Assembly (NCBI GenBank): GCA_938009115.1 | Contig: CALLHZ010000048.1 | Coordinates: 1 to 11,850, forward strand | DNA: 11,850 nucleotides | Direction of reading: 5' to 3' | Source: an uncultured Clostridia bacterium | Lineage (GTDB): Bacteria; Bacillota; Clostridia; Peptostreptococcales; Anaerovoracaceae | In this document: positions 1-6,207 of the stretch, in pieces | How the letters are laid out: each line of letters begins with the position of its first letter | Position numbering within the stretch: the stretch's first letter is position 1 | Position numbers and translations under genes: made by a program | Notes under the pieces: model-generated | Told to the model about the DNA's origin: nothing | Database searches by the model: none | What the model saw: only the letters and a program-made list of their open reading frames with translations

Positions 1-451
1 GATCCTGCTCACCGCTAAAAGCACTGAATATGACAAGGTGACCGGTCTGGACCAGGGCGCGGACGACTATGTGGCCAAGCCTTTCGGCATGATGGAACTG
101 CTTTCCCGCATCCGCGCTCTTCTCCGCCGCGCCGATCCGGTTTCCAAGCCCCTCACAGAGTACAACGTCGAGAATCTTTATGTCTGCCCTTCCAGACACC
201 AGGTCCGGGTGGGCGAGCAGGAAGTGCGCCTGACGCTTAAGGAATATGAGCTGCTGAACTATTTGCTGGAAAACCGGGGGATCGTGTTGAGCCGGGATCA
301 GATACTCAAGGAGATCTGGGGATACGACTTCGACGGCGAAAACCGGACCGTGGATGTCCACGTCCGGAATCTCCGGAGCAAACTGGGCGCTGCGGGCGAA
401 CTGATCGAAACCATCCGGGGAGTCGGCTATAAAATAGGAGGGCCCCAATGA
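1..451 (+). CDS. Response regulator, OmpR/PhoB family (5' truncated by window edge)
   Basis: This is the C-terminal part of a two-component response regulator; the open frame starts at base 2, so the phospho-acceptor Asp and the N-terminus lie outside the window. The visible receiver end begins ILLTAKSTEYDKVTGLD and continues GADDYVAKPFG, with the conserved Thr/Ala switch region (LLTA) and the invariant Lys of the KPF motif. After a linker comes a winged-helix DNA-binding domain: LTLKEYELLNYLLENRG, then SRDQILKEIWG, then the recognition-helix region RTVDVHVRNLRSKL and the wing RGVGYKIG. The GTG at base 38 is not a true start because the receiver homology continues upstream of it. The stop overlaps the start of the kinase gene (ATGA, bases 448-451), so the two are translationally coupled partners. 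The regulator family is certain; the target genes and stimulus are unknown. Confidence 0.95.
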   Translation, partial: ILLTAKSTEYDKVTGLDQGADDYVAKPFGMMELLSRIRALLRRADPVSKPLTEYNVENLYVCPSRHQVRVGEQEVRLTLKEYELLNYLLENRGIVLSRDQILKEIWGYDFDGENRTVDVHVRNLRSKLGAAGELIETIRGVGYKIGGPQ

Positions 452-2112
452 TCCGGCGTATTTTTCGATCGACCTTCACAGTGGTCCTGGCGACGCTATT
501 TCTCTCCGTGATCCTGTTTGCGGGCACACTTTACGGCTATTTTGAAAACAGGATGTACGGGATGCTGGAACAGAGTGCCGTGTATATCGAGTCCGCCCTG
601 GATGCCCAAGGGCTTTCCTACCTTTCGTCGCTTCCTGCGGGCGGAGAGCGGGTGACTTTGATCGATGCAGGGGGAAAGGTCTTGTTTGACAATTATGCGG
701 ATCCGGCGGCAATGGAAGACCATTCCGGCAGGGAAGAAGTCGTGCAGGCTCTGGACCAGGGCAGCGGCCGGAGCGCTAGAGAGTCTGCCACCCTTCGTCA
801 GAAGACTTTATACTATGCAAGACTGCTGGACGACGGTACGGTCCTCCGGGTGTCGGCGGCTCAGCAATCTGTAAGCGCCCTTGTGCTGGGCATGATCCGG
901 CCCTTGCTCTTGATCGCCGCCATGGCCCTGGGCTTGGGGGCTGTTCTGGCCATGAAGCTTTCGGAGCGGATCGTGGAGCCCATCAACGCCATCGACCCCG
1001 AACATCCGGAAAAGGGGGACATTTATCCGGAGCTCACGCCGCTGCTCAAAAAGCTGCGGGACCAAAACAAAACCATCGGCATGCAAATGGATGAGCTTCG
1101 CCAGAAACAGCGGGAATTTGAAGCCATCACCCGGCACATGGGGGAGGGTTTTCTGATCGCTGATCCCGGCAGAAAGATCCTTTCCTATAACCAAAGCGCG
1201 CTGGACCTGCTGGGTGTGGGCCATTTGACCCAGGATCGTTCGCTTCTTGCTTTGAACCGATGCGAAAATTTCAGAAAAGCCATCGACCTGGCCATAGCAG
1301 GGGAGCGAAGCTCCGAAGTCATCTGCGCTGGCGGGCGTCATATCCGCATCATTGTCGATCCCGTCCTGGAGGGAGATGTCCTTCATGGCCTGGTGATCCT
1401 GGCCATGGACGTGAGCGGGCAGGTGGAATGGGAGCGTCTGCGCCGTGAATTTGCGGCCAACGTATCCCACGAACTCAAAACACCCCTTACTTCCATTTCG
1501 GGCATTGCCGAGATCATGAAGAACGGCATGGTCCAGAACGAAGATGTGATCCACTTTGCCGGACATATCCACCGGGAGGCAGAGCGGATGATTTCTCTGA
1601 TCCGCGACACGATCCGGCTGTCCCAGCTGGACGAAGGGGCTGTGGAGCGGGAACGGCAGGAAGTGGATCTTTATCAGGTCGTGGATTCGGCGGTCCGTCA
1701 GCTGACGGAGACAGCCAGAAAAAACGGCGTCACTTTCGAGATCACAGGAGGGCCAGCTCCGGTCATGGGGGTACCGCCCATCGTAGAAGAAGTGGTGTAC
1801 AACCTCATGGAAAACGCCGTCAAATACAATGTGCCCGACGGGAAAGTGGAAGTGGCGATCTCAGACAAAGGCCATGCCTTTGAGCTGGCCGTTTCAGACA
1901 CGGGCATCGGTATTCCCAAAGAAGATATCGATCGCATATTCGAGCGGTTTTACCGCGTGGATAAAAGCCATTCCAGCACGGTCGCCGGCACCGGGCTCGG
2001 CTTGTCCATCGTGAAGCACGGCGCAGCCCTCCATGGAGCGGAAGTCCGGATCGACAGCAAACCGGGGCAGGGTACCCGGGTAACTGTCCTCTGGCCCAAA
2101 GGCGGCCGCTAA
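448..2112 (+). CDS. PhoR-type membrane sensor histidine kinase with PAS domain
   Basis: A 554-residue histidine kinase that should phosphorylate the regulator encoded just upstream. A first membrane helix (about residues 10-30) and a second (about 148-170) bracket an extracytoplasmic sensor region of roughly 115 residues. A shortened HAMP-like start (ERIVEPINAID, about 174-183) leads through a coiled coil to a PAS domain (about 222-325). The dimerisation/phospho-acceptor motif is FAANVSHELKTPLTS with His341. The ATP-binding domain shows an N box (NLMENAVKYN, Asn456), G1 (DTGIGIP from Asp484), F box (IFERFYRVDKSHS) and G2 (GTGLGLS, 514-520). All catalytic motifs are intact, and the length fits clostridial PhoR/ResE-like kinases. 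The start overlaps the regulator stop by 4 bp. The architecture resembles phosphate-responsive PhoR, but no Pho-related gene is present, so the ligand is left open. No clear terminator follows. Confidence 0.95.
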   Translation: MIRRIFRSTFTVVLATLFLSVILFAGTLYGYFENRMYGMLEQSAVYIESALDAQGLSYLSSLPAGGERVTLIDAGGKVLFDNYADPAAMEDHSGREEVVQALDQGSGRSARESATLRQKTLYYARLLDDGTVLRVSAAQQSVSALVLGMIRPLLLIAAMALGLGAVLAMKLSERIVEPINAIDPEHPEKGDIYPELTPLLKKLRDQNKTIGMQMDELRQKQREFEAITRHMGEGFLIADPGRKILSYNQSALDLLGVGHLTQDRSLLALNRCENFRKAIDLAIAGERSSEVICAGGRHIRIIVDPVLEGDVLHGLVILAMDVSGQVEWERLRREFAANVSHELKTPLTSISGIAEIMKNGMVQNEDVIHFAGHIHREAERMISLIRDTIRLSQLDEGAVERERQEVDLYQVVDSAVRQLTETARKNGVTFEITGGPAPVMGVPPIVEEVVYNLMENAVKYNVPDGKVEVAISDKGHAFELAVSDTGIGIPKEDIDRIFERFYRVDKSHSSTVAGTGLGLSIVKHGAALHGAEVRIDSKPGQGTRVTVLWPKGGR

Positions 2113-2119
2113 AGCCCTC

Positions 2120-2147
2120 TTGTTTTATCATCCTCCTGTGTTATAAT
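2120..2147 (+). promoter_or_regulatory. Predicted sigma-A promoter of the component-B reductase operon
   Basis: TTGTTT (2120-2125) and a perfect TATAAT (2142-2147) are separated by 16 bp, just after the kinase stop codon. Transcription should start near 2154, leaving a leader of about 40 nt before the grdE-like start. A good ribosome binding site, AGGAGG at 2183-2188, precedes the ATG at 2196. The promoter implies that the reductase genes can be expressed independently of the two-component pair, although read-through from upstream is not excluded because no terminator is visible between them. Confidence 0.7.
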
Positions 2148-2195
2148 CATTTGCGTAGACCTGCAACGGTTATGTAGCGATCAGGAGGATGAAGA

Positions 2196-3482
2196 ATGAG
2201 TCTAGAATTAAGAAAAGTTCAGGTAAAGGATGTGGTCCTTGGCAAAGAAAATCGCTTTGCGGACGGCATCCTTTTTATCGACACGGGAGAACTGGAGGCC
2301 TTGATCCTGGAGGATCAGCGGATTCGTTCCGTTTCTTTCGACCTGGCCAGACCCGGCGAATCGGTCCGGATCCTGCCGGTCAAGGATGTGATCGAGCCAA
2401 GAGCCAAATTGGAGGGCGGCAGCGCTTTTCCCGGCATGCTGAGCGAAAAAATGACGGCGGGCGGCAAAGGGATCACCTATGCATTGAAGGGGTGTGTCGT
2501 CACCACCACCGGCCCCATCGTGGGTTTCCAGGAGGGCCTTATCGACATGAGCGGCCCGGGCGCTGATTTCACCATTTTCTCTCAATACATCAACATCGTG
2601 ATGATCGTGGACAAGCACGACGACGTGGATCCCCATGAGCACGAAGAAGTCGTCAGGATTGCCGGCGTCAAGGCCGCCCATCACATCGGCGGTATCGCCG
2701 TGGGCTGTCAGGATTACGAAAAGACCGTATACGAGTGGCCTGCCATCGGCGAGCGGTACGCGATGTATCCGGGACTTCCTAAAGTGGCTTATGTCTGCAA
2801 CTGCATGGCCCAAGGTCTGCTTCACGACACTTATTTTTACGGACGCGATGCGAAAAAGCTGATCCCTGCGCTGGTCTCGCCCCTGGAATTCATGGACGGC
2901 GCTTTGGTGAGCGGCAACTGTGTATCCCCGGGATCCAAGACCACGACTTTCCATCATCTGAACAACGCCGTGATCGACGAGCTGTTCCGCCGCCACGGAA
3001 AAGAACTGAATTTTGTCGGACTGGTGCTCAATCCCATGATGGTGACGCTCAAGGAAAAATACCGCGGCGCCATGCTGGTAACAGAACTGGTGGAATCTCT
3101 TGGTGTGGAAGCTGCGATCATCACCCAGGAAGGCTTCGGCAACCCCACAACTGATCTGATGATGGCCTGCAAGAATATCGAGGAGAAGGGCATCAAGACG
3201 GTCATTGTTACCAACGAGGACGCGGGGACAGACGGCATGTCCGAATCCCTGCCCGATATGGTAAAGGAGGCCAACGCCATCGTAACGACGGGTAACAGCA
3301 ACGCCACGATCCTATTGCCGAAGGTCGACAGGGTGATCGGCAAGCTGGAGGACATCGAACGCGTCACCGGAGGGAATGTGGATTCCATCAAGCCCGACGG
3401 TACGCTGCTGGTGGAGATACACGGGATCATGGGAAGCCACAATCTGCAGGGCAATACGCTTCTTACAGCGATTACGGTATAG
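2196..3482 (+). CDS. grdE: Glycine/sarcosine/betaine reductase component B, alpha/beta precursor (GrdE/GrdG/GrdI family)
   Basis: A 428-residue proprotein of substrate-specific component B (protein PB) in the reductive branch of Stickland fermentation. In this family the chain is cleaved at a cysteine that becomes a pyruvoyl group, which forms a Schiff base with the amino substrate; the selenoprotein subunit then attacks the carbon and passes it to component A. The family hallmarks are ARPGESVRILPVKDVIEPRAK (residues 51-71), GFQEGLIDMSG, LLHDTYFYG, and the processing region GNCVSPGSKTTTFHHLNN, where the Cys is residue 242. That is the position I recall for the pyruvoyl precursor of GrdE from Eubacterium acidaminophilum. 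Length matches the family (about 428 residues). It starts 8 bases after a strong AGGAGG and is followed 15 bases later by the selenoprotein subunit gene, the usual order. The substrate (glycine, sarcosine, betaine or other) is not decidable here, so the symbol names the family rather than the specificity. Confidence 0.88.
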   Translation: MSLELRKVQVKDVVLGKENRFADGILFIDTGELEALILEDQRIRSVSFDLARPGESVRILPVKDVIEPRAKLEGGSAFPGMLSEKMTAGGKGITYALKGCVVTTTGPIVGFQEGLIDMSGPGADFTIFSQYINIVMIVDKHDDVDPHEHEEVVRIAGVKAAHHIGGIAVGCQDYEKTVYEWPAIGERYAMYPGLPKVAYVCNCMAQGLLHDTYFYGRDAKKLIPALVSPLEFMDGALVSGNCVSPGSKTTTFHHLNNAVIDELFRRHGKELNFVGLVLNPMMVTLKEKYRGAMLVTELVESLGVEAAIITQEGFGNPTTDLMMACKNIEEKGIKTVIVTNEDAGTDGMSESLPDMVKEANAIVTTGNSNATILLPKVDRVIGKLEDIERVTGGNVDSIKPDGTLLVEIHGIMGSHNLQGNTLLTAITV

Positions 3483-3497
3483 AGAGGGACTCAGAAG

Positions 3498-4769
3498 ATG
3501 AAAAAAGTATTGTTTTACACCAACCAGTTCTTCGGCCAGATCGGCGGAGAGGAAGCGGCATACACAGAACCTCAGGTCCATGAAGGCCCTGTGGGCAATG
3601 CCAATGCTTTCGCCGCGCAGCTCAAAGATGCGACAATCGCGGCCACGATCATTTGCGGCGACAACTACTATGCGGAAAACATGGAGACTTGCCGGGAATT
3701 TATCCGCAAGCAGGTGGAGAAATATCAGCCCGACATGATGCTGGCAGGCCCGGCGTTCAATGCCGGCCGCTTCGGCATCGCCTGCGCCGACGCCTGTACG
3801 TTTGTACAGGAAAAGCTCGGCATCCAGAGCCTGACAGCCATGTACGAAGAAAATCCGGCGCTGGAAATGTACCGGAAGAGCATTTATATCATGCAGGCCG
3901 GAAAATCCGCCGCCTCCATGACCAAGGACGCTAAAAGGATGGCGGATTTCGCCAACAAACTGTTGGCCGGGGAACCCGCCGGCCCGCCTAAAGAGGAAGG
4001 CTACTTTCCCAAGGGCCGCCGCGTCAATGTTTTTGCAGAGAAGAACGGAGCTGTCCGCGCAGTGGACATGCTCATGGCTAAAATCAAAGGGGAGCCTTTT
4101 GAAACGGAGCTGGAGATCTCCATGTATGACAAGGTCCAGCCTGCGACGCCCGTCAAGGATCTGCGGAAGGCAAAAGTTGCCCTTCTCACCTCCGGCGGCA
4201 TCGTGCCGAAGGGAAATCCCGACCACATCCCCGCCGCAACTGCGAAAGTGTGGGGCAGGTATGATCTGAGCGGCATGACACGCCTGGATCCGGGCAAATG
4301 GGAGTCTGTTCATGCCGGATACGATCCCGTGTACGCCAACGACGATCCCAACCGGGTCGCCCCTTACAACACCATGAAGGAGTTGGAAAAAGAGGGCATC
4401 ATCGGCGAAATCTATCCTTACCTTTGCAGCACGACAGGCAACTCCACTTCGGTGGCCGACGCCACCCGCATGGGAGAGGAGATGGTTCGCCAGCTGAAAG
4501 CCGACGGCGTGGATGCGGTGATCATGACCTCGACCTGAGGAACCTGTACTCGTTGCGGTGCAACGATCGTTAAACAGTTCGAAAAGGCAGGCATCCCGGC
4601 GGCTCACGTATGTACCGTCACACCGATCTCCACTACGGTCGGTGCCGCCAGGATTTCAGGCGCTCAGGCGATCCCCTATCCTACGGGAAATCCTGAGCTG
4701 ACAGAAGAAAAAGAGCTTGCGCGGCGCAGAGAGATCGTCGAAGACGCGCTGGCCCTGCTTAAGGAGTAA
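3498..4769 (+). CDS. grdB: Component B selenoprotein subunit (GrdB/GrdF/GrdH family), read through in-frame UGA as selenocysteine
   Basis: The catalytic selenoprotein subunit of component B, predicted at 423 residues with Sec347. The frame opens at ATG 3498 (GAGAGGGA ribosome binding site from 3482) and meets TGA at 4536-4538. It then continues without interruption to TAA at 4767-4769 with family sequence on both sides: VDAVIMTST-U-GTCTRCGATIVK, then CTVTPISTTVGAARI and a TGNPELTEE tail. The motif Sec347-x2-Cys350-x2-Cys353 is the known redox centre of GrdB-type proteins. The N-terminus (KVLFYTNQFFGQIGGEE, IICGDNYY, GPAFNAGRFGIAC) and SGGIVPKGNPDHIP also fit the family. A gene caller would end it at 4538 and lose the active-site C-terminus of about 77 residues. 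The next gene starts 9 bases after the stop. GrdB, GrdF (sarcosine) and GrdH (betaine) cannot be separated confidently by eye. Confidence 0.93.
4536..4566 (+). promoter_or_regulatory. UGA selenocysteine codon plus SECIS-like hairpin
   Basis: After the UGA (4536-4538) the mRNA can fold TCGTTGC (4550-4556) with GCAACGA (4560-4566), a perfect 7-bp stem capped by GGT (4557-4559). The GGU loop is the seventh codon after UGA, 18 nt beyond it. That is the same spacing as the GGU recognised by SelB in E. coli fdhF, as I recall that sequence. Bacterial SECIS elements lie inside the coding region just after the UGA, so this hairpin has to coexist with the Cys-x-x-Cys codons, and it does. It would recruit SelB with Sec-tRNA. 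The selA, selB, selC and selD genes must lie elsewhere in the genome. Confidence 0.85.
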
Positions 4770-4778
4770 CAAAAGGCA

Positions 4779-5900
4779 ATGAATACGATAGCGGTTCTGT
4801 TCCTGATCATGGCTTTGGGCTACCTGCTGGGACGCATCACCATAAAGGGTGTGAATCTGGGCTCTTCGGGGATCATACTGGTCGCTTTGGTATTCGGCCA
4901 CTGGGGATATACCCTTTCAAAGGATATACAGAATCTGGGCCTGATTTGTTTTGTGACGGCAGTCGGATACATTGCAGGCCCTGTATTCTTCAGAAATTTC
5001 AAAAAGAAAGCCTTTGCCTATATCGGCATCGGCTTTCTGATCATTCTGACCGGCGCCCTGGTTTGCGCGGCATCCATACTGCTGCTGGATCTTCCCGCCG
5101 CCCTGGCCACGGGTCTCATGTGCGGCGCGCTCACGAGCACGCCGGGGCTGGCGGCGGCCTTGGAAGCCGGCGGCGATGCCATCGCTTCCGTAGGCTACGG
5201 CGTCGCTTATCCTTTCGGTGTTTTGGGCGTTGTTCTCTTTGTGCAGCTGGTTCCCCGGCTGGTTCGCAGCAGCATCGGACCGGAGCTGGATCTTCTTCAG
5301 GCCTCCCAGCGCAGCGCCCGGCCCGGTCAGGCTGACGAAAGCAGGATCCTGCGCATCGATCCCTTTGGGCTGGCAACCTTTTCCCTGGCGGTGTTCCTTG
5401 GCGTCCTGCTTGGCAACGTGAATATTCCTTTACCCGGAGGCACGTCTTTCAGTCTGGGGTTGTCCGGCGGACCCCTTCTTGCCGGTCTCGTCGCCGGTCA
5501 TTTCGGCCGGATCGGGAGGTGTACCCTGGAGGTCCCCAAAACCACACTGACTACGTTGCGGGAGTTCGGCATGATCCTCTTCCTGGCCGGCGCCGGCTGC
5601 ACTGCCGGGAACGGCTTTGTGGAAGTGCTTCAAACCTACGGCGTCAATCTGTTTTTTGTAGGTATGGCCATGACCCTTCTCCCCATGATCGCCGGGTACT
5701 TTGTCGCTGTGAAGCTTTTTCGGCTGCTGCCGTTTACAGCTTTGGGGACGATCTGCGGCGGCATGACGAGCACGCCTGCCCTTGGCAGTCTGATCGCTGT
5801 TGCCGGAACCGATCTCATTGCCGCGGCCTATGCCGCCACCTATCCGGTGGCGCTGATCTGTGTTGTTCTGGCGTCTCAGATCATCAACATCCTTTTGTAA
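4779..5900 (+). CDS. AspT/YidE-type two-repeat membrane transporter without central RCK domains
   Basis: A 373-residue polytopic membrane protein made of two homologous halves. The repeat signatures are CGALTSTPG (residues 115-123) followed by YGVAYPFGV (140-148), and CGGMTSTPA (326-334) followed by YAATYPVAL (351-359). This pattern is typical of the aspartate-alanine exchanger family (Asp-Al_Ex, YidE/YbjL duplication). Full-length AspT and YidE proteins are about 550 residues with two TrkA_C/RCK-like domains between the halves; here the halves are joined only by a hydrophilic linker of about 30 residues (161-192) with no such domain. It starts 9 bases after the selenoprotein stop, and an AAGGAG at 4761-4766 inside the end of that gene probably serves as its ribosome binding site, so the two are co-transcribed and coupled. 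Import of the amine substrate or exchange against a product is an inference from this position. No terminator was found after the stop. Confidence 0.82.
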   Translation: MNTIAVLFLIMALGYLLGRITIKGVNLGSSGIILVALVFGHWGYTLSKDIQNLGLICFVTAVGYIAGPVFFRNFKKKAFAYIGIGFLIILTGALVCAASILLLDLPAALATGLMCGALTSTPGLAAALEAGGDAIASVGYGVAYPFGVLGVVLFVQLVPRLVRSSIGPELDLLQASQRSARPGQADESRILRIDPFGLATFSLAVFLGVLLGNVNIPLPGGTSFSLGLSGGPLLAGLVAGHFGRIGRCTLEVPKTTLTTLREFGMILFLAGAGCTAGNGFVEVLQTYGVNLFFVGMAMTLLPMIAGYFVAVKLFRLLPFTALGTICGGMTSTPALGSLIAVAGTDLIAAAYAATYPVALICVVLASQIINILL

Positions 5901-5910
5901 CGGTTGCCGC

Positions 5911-5939
5911 TTGACAAATGGATTGTGATTAGGCATAAT
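5911..5939 (+). promoter_or_regulatory. Strong sigma-A promoter for the metF-metH transcript
   Basis: A perfect TTGACA (5911-5916) and CATAAT (5934-5939) are separated by 17 bp. The start of transcription is expected near 5946, giving a leader of about 260 nt before metF. It starts only 10 bases after the transporter stop codon, so metF-metH is probably a separate transcription unit. Confidence 0.8.
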
Positions 5940-5943
5940 CACA
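5924..5943 (+). promoter_or_regulatory. Palindrome over the -10 box, candidate operator
   Basis: TGTGATT-AGGCAT-AATCACA is a perfect 7-bp inverted repeat with a 6-bp spacer that covers the -10 hexamer of the promoter above. A bound dimeric regulator would block polymerase, so repression is the simplest reading. I cannot name the regulator. The CRP consensus needs 6 bp between TGTGA and TCACA, while here there are 10. Confidence 0.45.
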
Positions 5944-5986
5944 GGAAACCATCAGCAAGCTAATACCCTTGAAAAGAAGAAAGCCA

Positions 5987-6103
5987 ATGAACCGATTATT
6001 CCTGAAAGCCATACTGTATAGCTGCAGCCGTCGAATGCTCTGCTCCCGGACACACGATTTGTGCGGGGTTTTTGCATTGCCTTCGGTCCTTCGACAAGCA
6101 TAA
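5987..6103 (+). CDS. Possible 38-codon leader peptide upstream of metF (weak)
   Basis: ATG at 5987 opens a 38-codon frame ending at TAA 6101-6103, preceded by a weak purine stretch (GAAAAGAAGA, 5971-5980). The product would begin MNRLFLKAILYSC and contains three cysteine codons (13, 19 and 26). A ribosome moving through it would melt the 5' strand of the P1 helix (6043-6053), which would favour the terminator, so ribosome-mediated attenuation is a formal alternative to a riboswitch. No homologue is recognised, and the start site is poor. Confidence 0.2.
   Translation: MNRLFLKAILYSCSRRMLCSRTHDLCGVFALPSVLRQA
6044..6073 (+). terminator. Possible early terminator or alternative hairpin in the metF leader
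   Basis: CCC (6045-6047) and CACA (6051-6054) can pair with TGTG (6060-6063) and GGG (6065-6067) around a CGATT loop with small bulges, followed directly by TTTTT (6069-6073). It uses the 5' strand of the long P1 helix, so it competes with P1. It may be a second intrinsic terminator or only a folding intermediate. It is weaker than the hairpin at 6131-6160. Confidence 0.35.
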
Positions 6104-6130
6104 GGCAGCAGACGCAGATCATCGTTCCGT

Positions 6131-6164
6131 GTCCGGGAGTTCAACGCTTCCGGATTTTTTATTT
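6131..6164 (+). terminator. Intrinsic (attenuator) terminator ahead of metF
   Basis: GTCCGGGAG (6131-6139) pairs with CTTCCGGAT (6147-6155), a 9-bp stem with two G-U pairs and the loop TTCAACG, and runs into TTTTT-A-TTT. It lies about 45 nt upstream of the metF start, so most transcripts from the 5911 promoter would end here unless the alternative P1 helix captures the 5' arm. Confidence 0.7.
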
Positions 6165-6207
6165 CCGGAAGGCCGGGAATACAGCGTCTACGGAAAGGAG
6201 CAGATCT

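Larger units (their letters stand above)
5946..6207 (+). promoter_or_regulatory. Structured leader of metF: predicted transcription attenuator or riboswitch, class unknown
   Basis: The leader holds an 11-bp perfect long-range helix P1: CTCCCGGACAC (6043-6053) with GTGTCCGGGAG (6129-6139). Inside it are ACGAT/ATCGT (6054-6058 with 6121-6125), TGCG/CGCA (6062-6065 with 6113-6116) and TGCCTT/AAGGCA (6078-6083 with 6102-6107), so about 75 nt fold as a branched or extended domain. The 3' strand of P1 is also the 5' arm of an intrinsic terminator (6131-6160). In turn, the 3' arm of the terminator (6147-6153) can pair with CCGGAAG at 6165-6171. P1 and the terminator therefore exclude each other; if a ligand stabilises P1, transcription continues. 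That geometry is the one described for ON switches such as the pbuE adenine riboswitch. I see no SAM-I, SAH, cobalamin, THF, glycine or T-box signature. Confidence 0.6.

Noticed and set aside
808..1572. 254-codon minus-strand open frame
   Set aside because: Antisense to the histidine kinase, with no domain and no ribosome binding site.
2129..2191. Inverted repeat CATCCTCCTG (2129-2138) / CAGGAGGATG (2182-2191)
   Set aside because: The left arm lies between the -35 and -10 boxes and would not be in the transcript, so it cannot hide the ribosome binding site; probably chance, though an operator role is not excluded.
4536..4538. TGA as the true end of the selenoprotein gene or as a nonsense mutation (pseudogene)
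   Set aside because: The downstream frame is fully open, keeps family residues and a SECIS-like hairpin, and the codon sits at the known Sec position of the family.
3312..4607. 431-codon minus-strand open frame
   Set aside because: It lies antisense to the grdE-like end and the selenoprotein gene, has low-complexity His/Arg-rich composition and no recognisable domain; it is a shadow of the coding strand.
5924..5943. CRP/FNR-type binding site
   Set aside because: The half-sites resemble TGTGA and TCACA but are 10 bp apart instead of 6.
6061..6207. N-terminal extension of metF from GTG 6061
   Set aside because: This stretch is the attenuator with a terminator in it; MetF homology and a good ribosome binding site define the start at 6208.
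5946..6207. SAM-I, SAH, cobalamin, THF, glycine riboswitch or T-box
   Set aside because: None of the conserved core strings I know for these classes is present; the T-box sequence TGGNACCGCG is also absent. This is by eye only.
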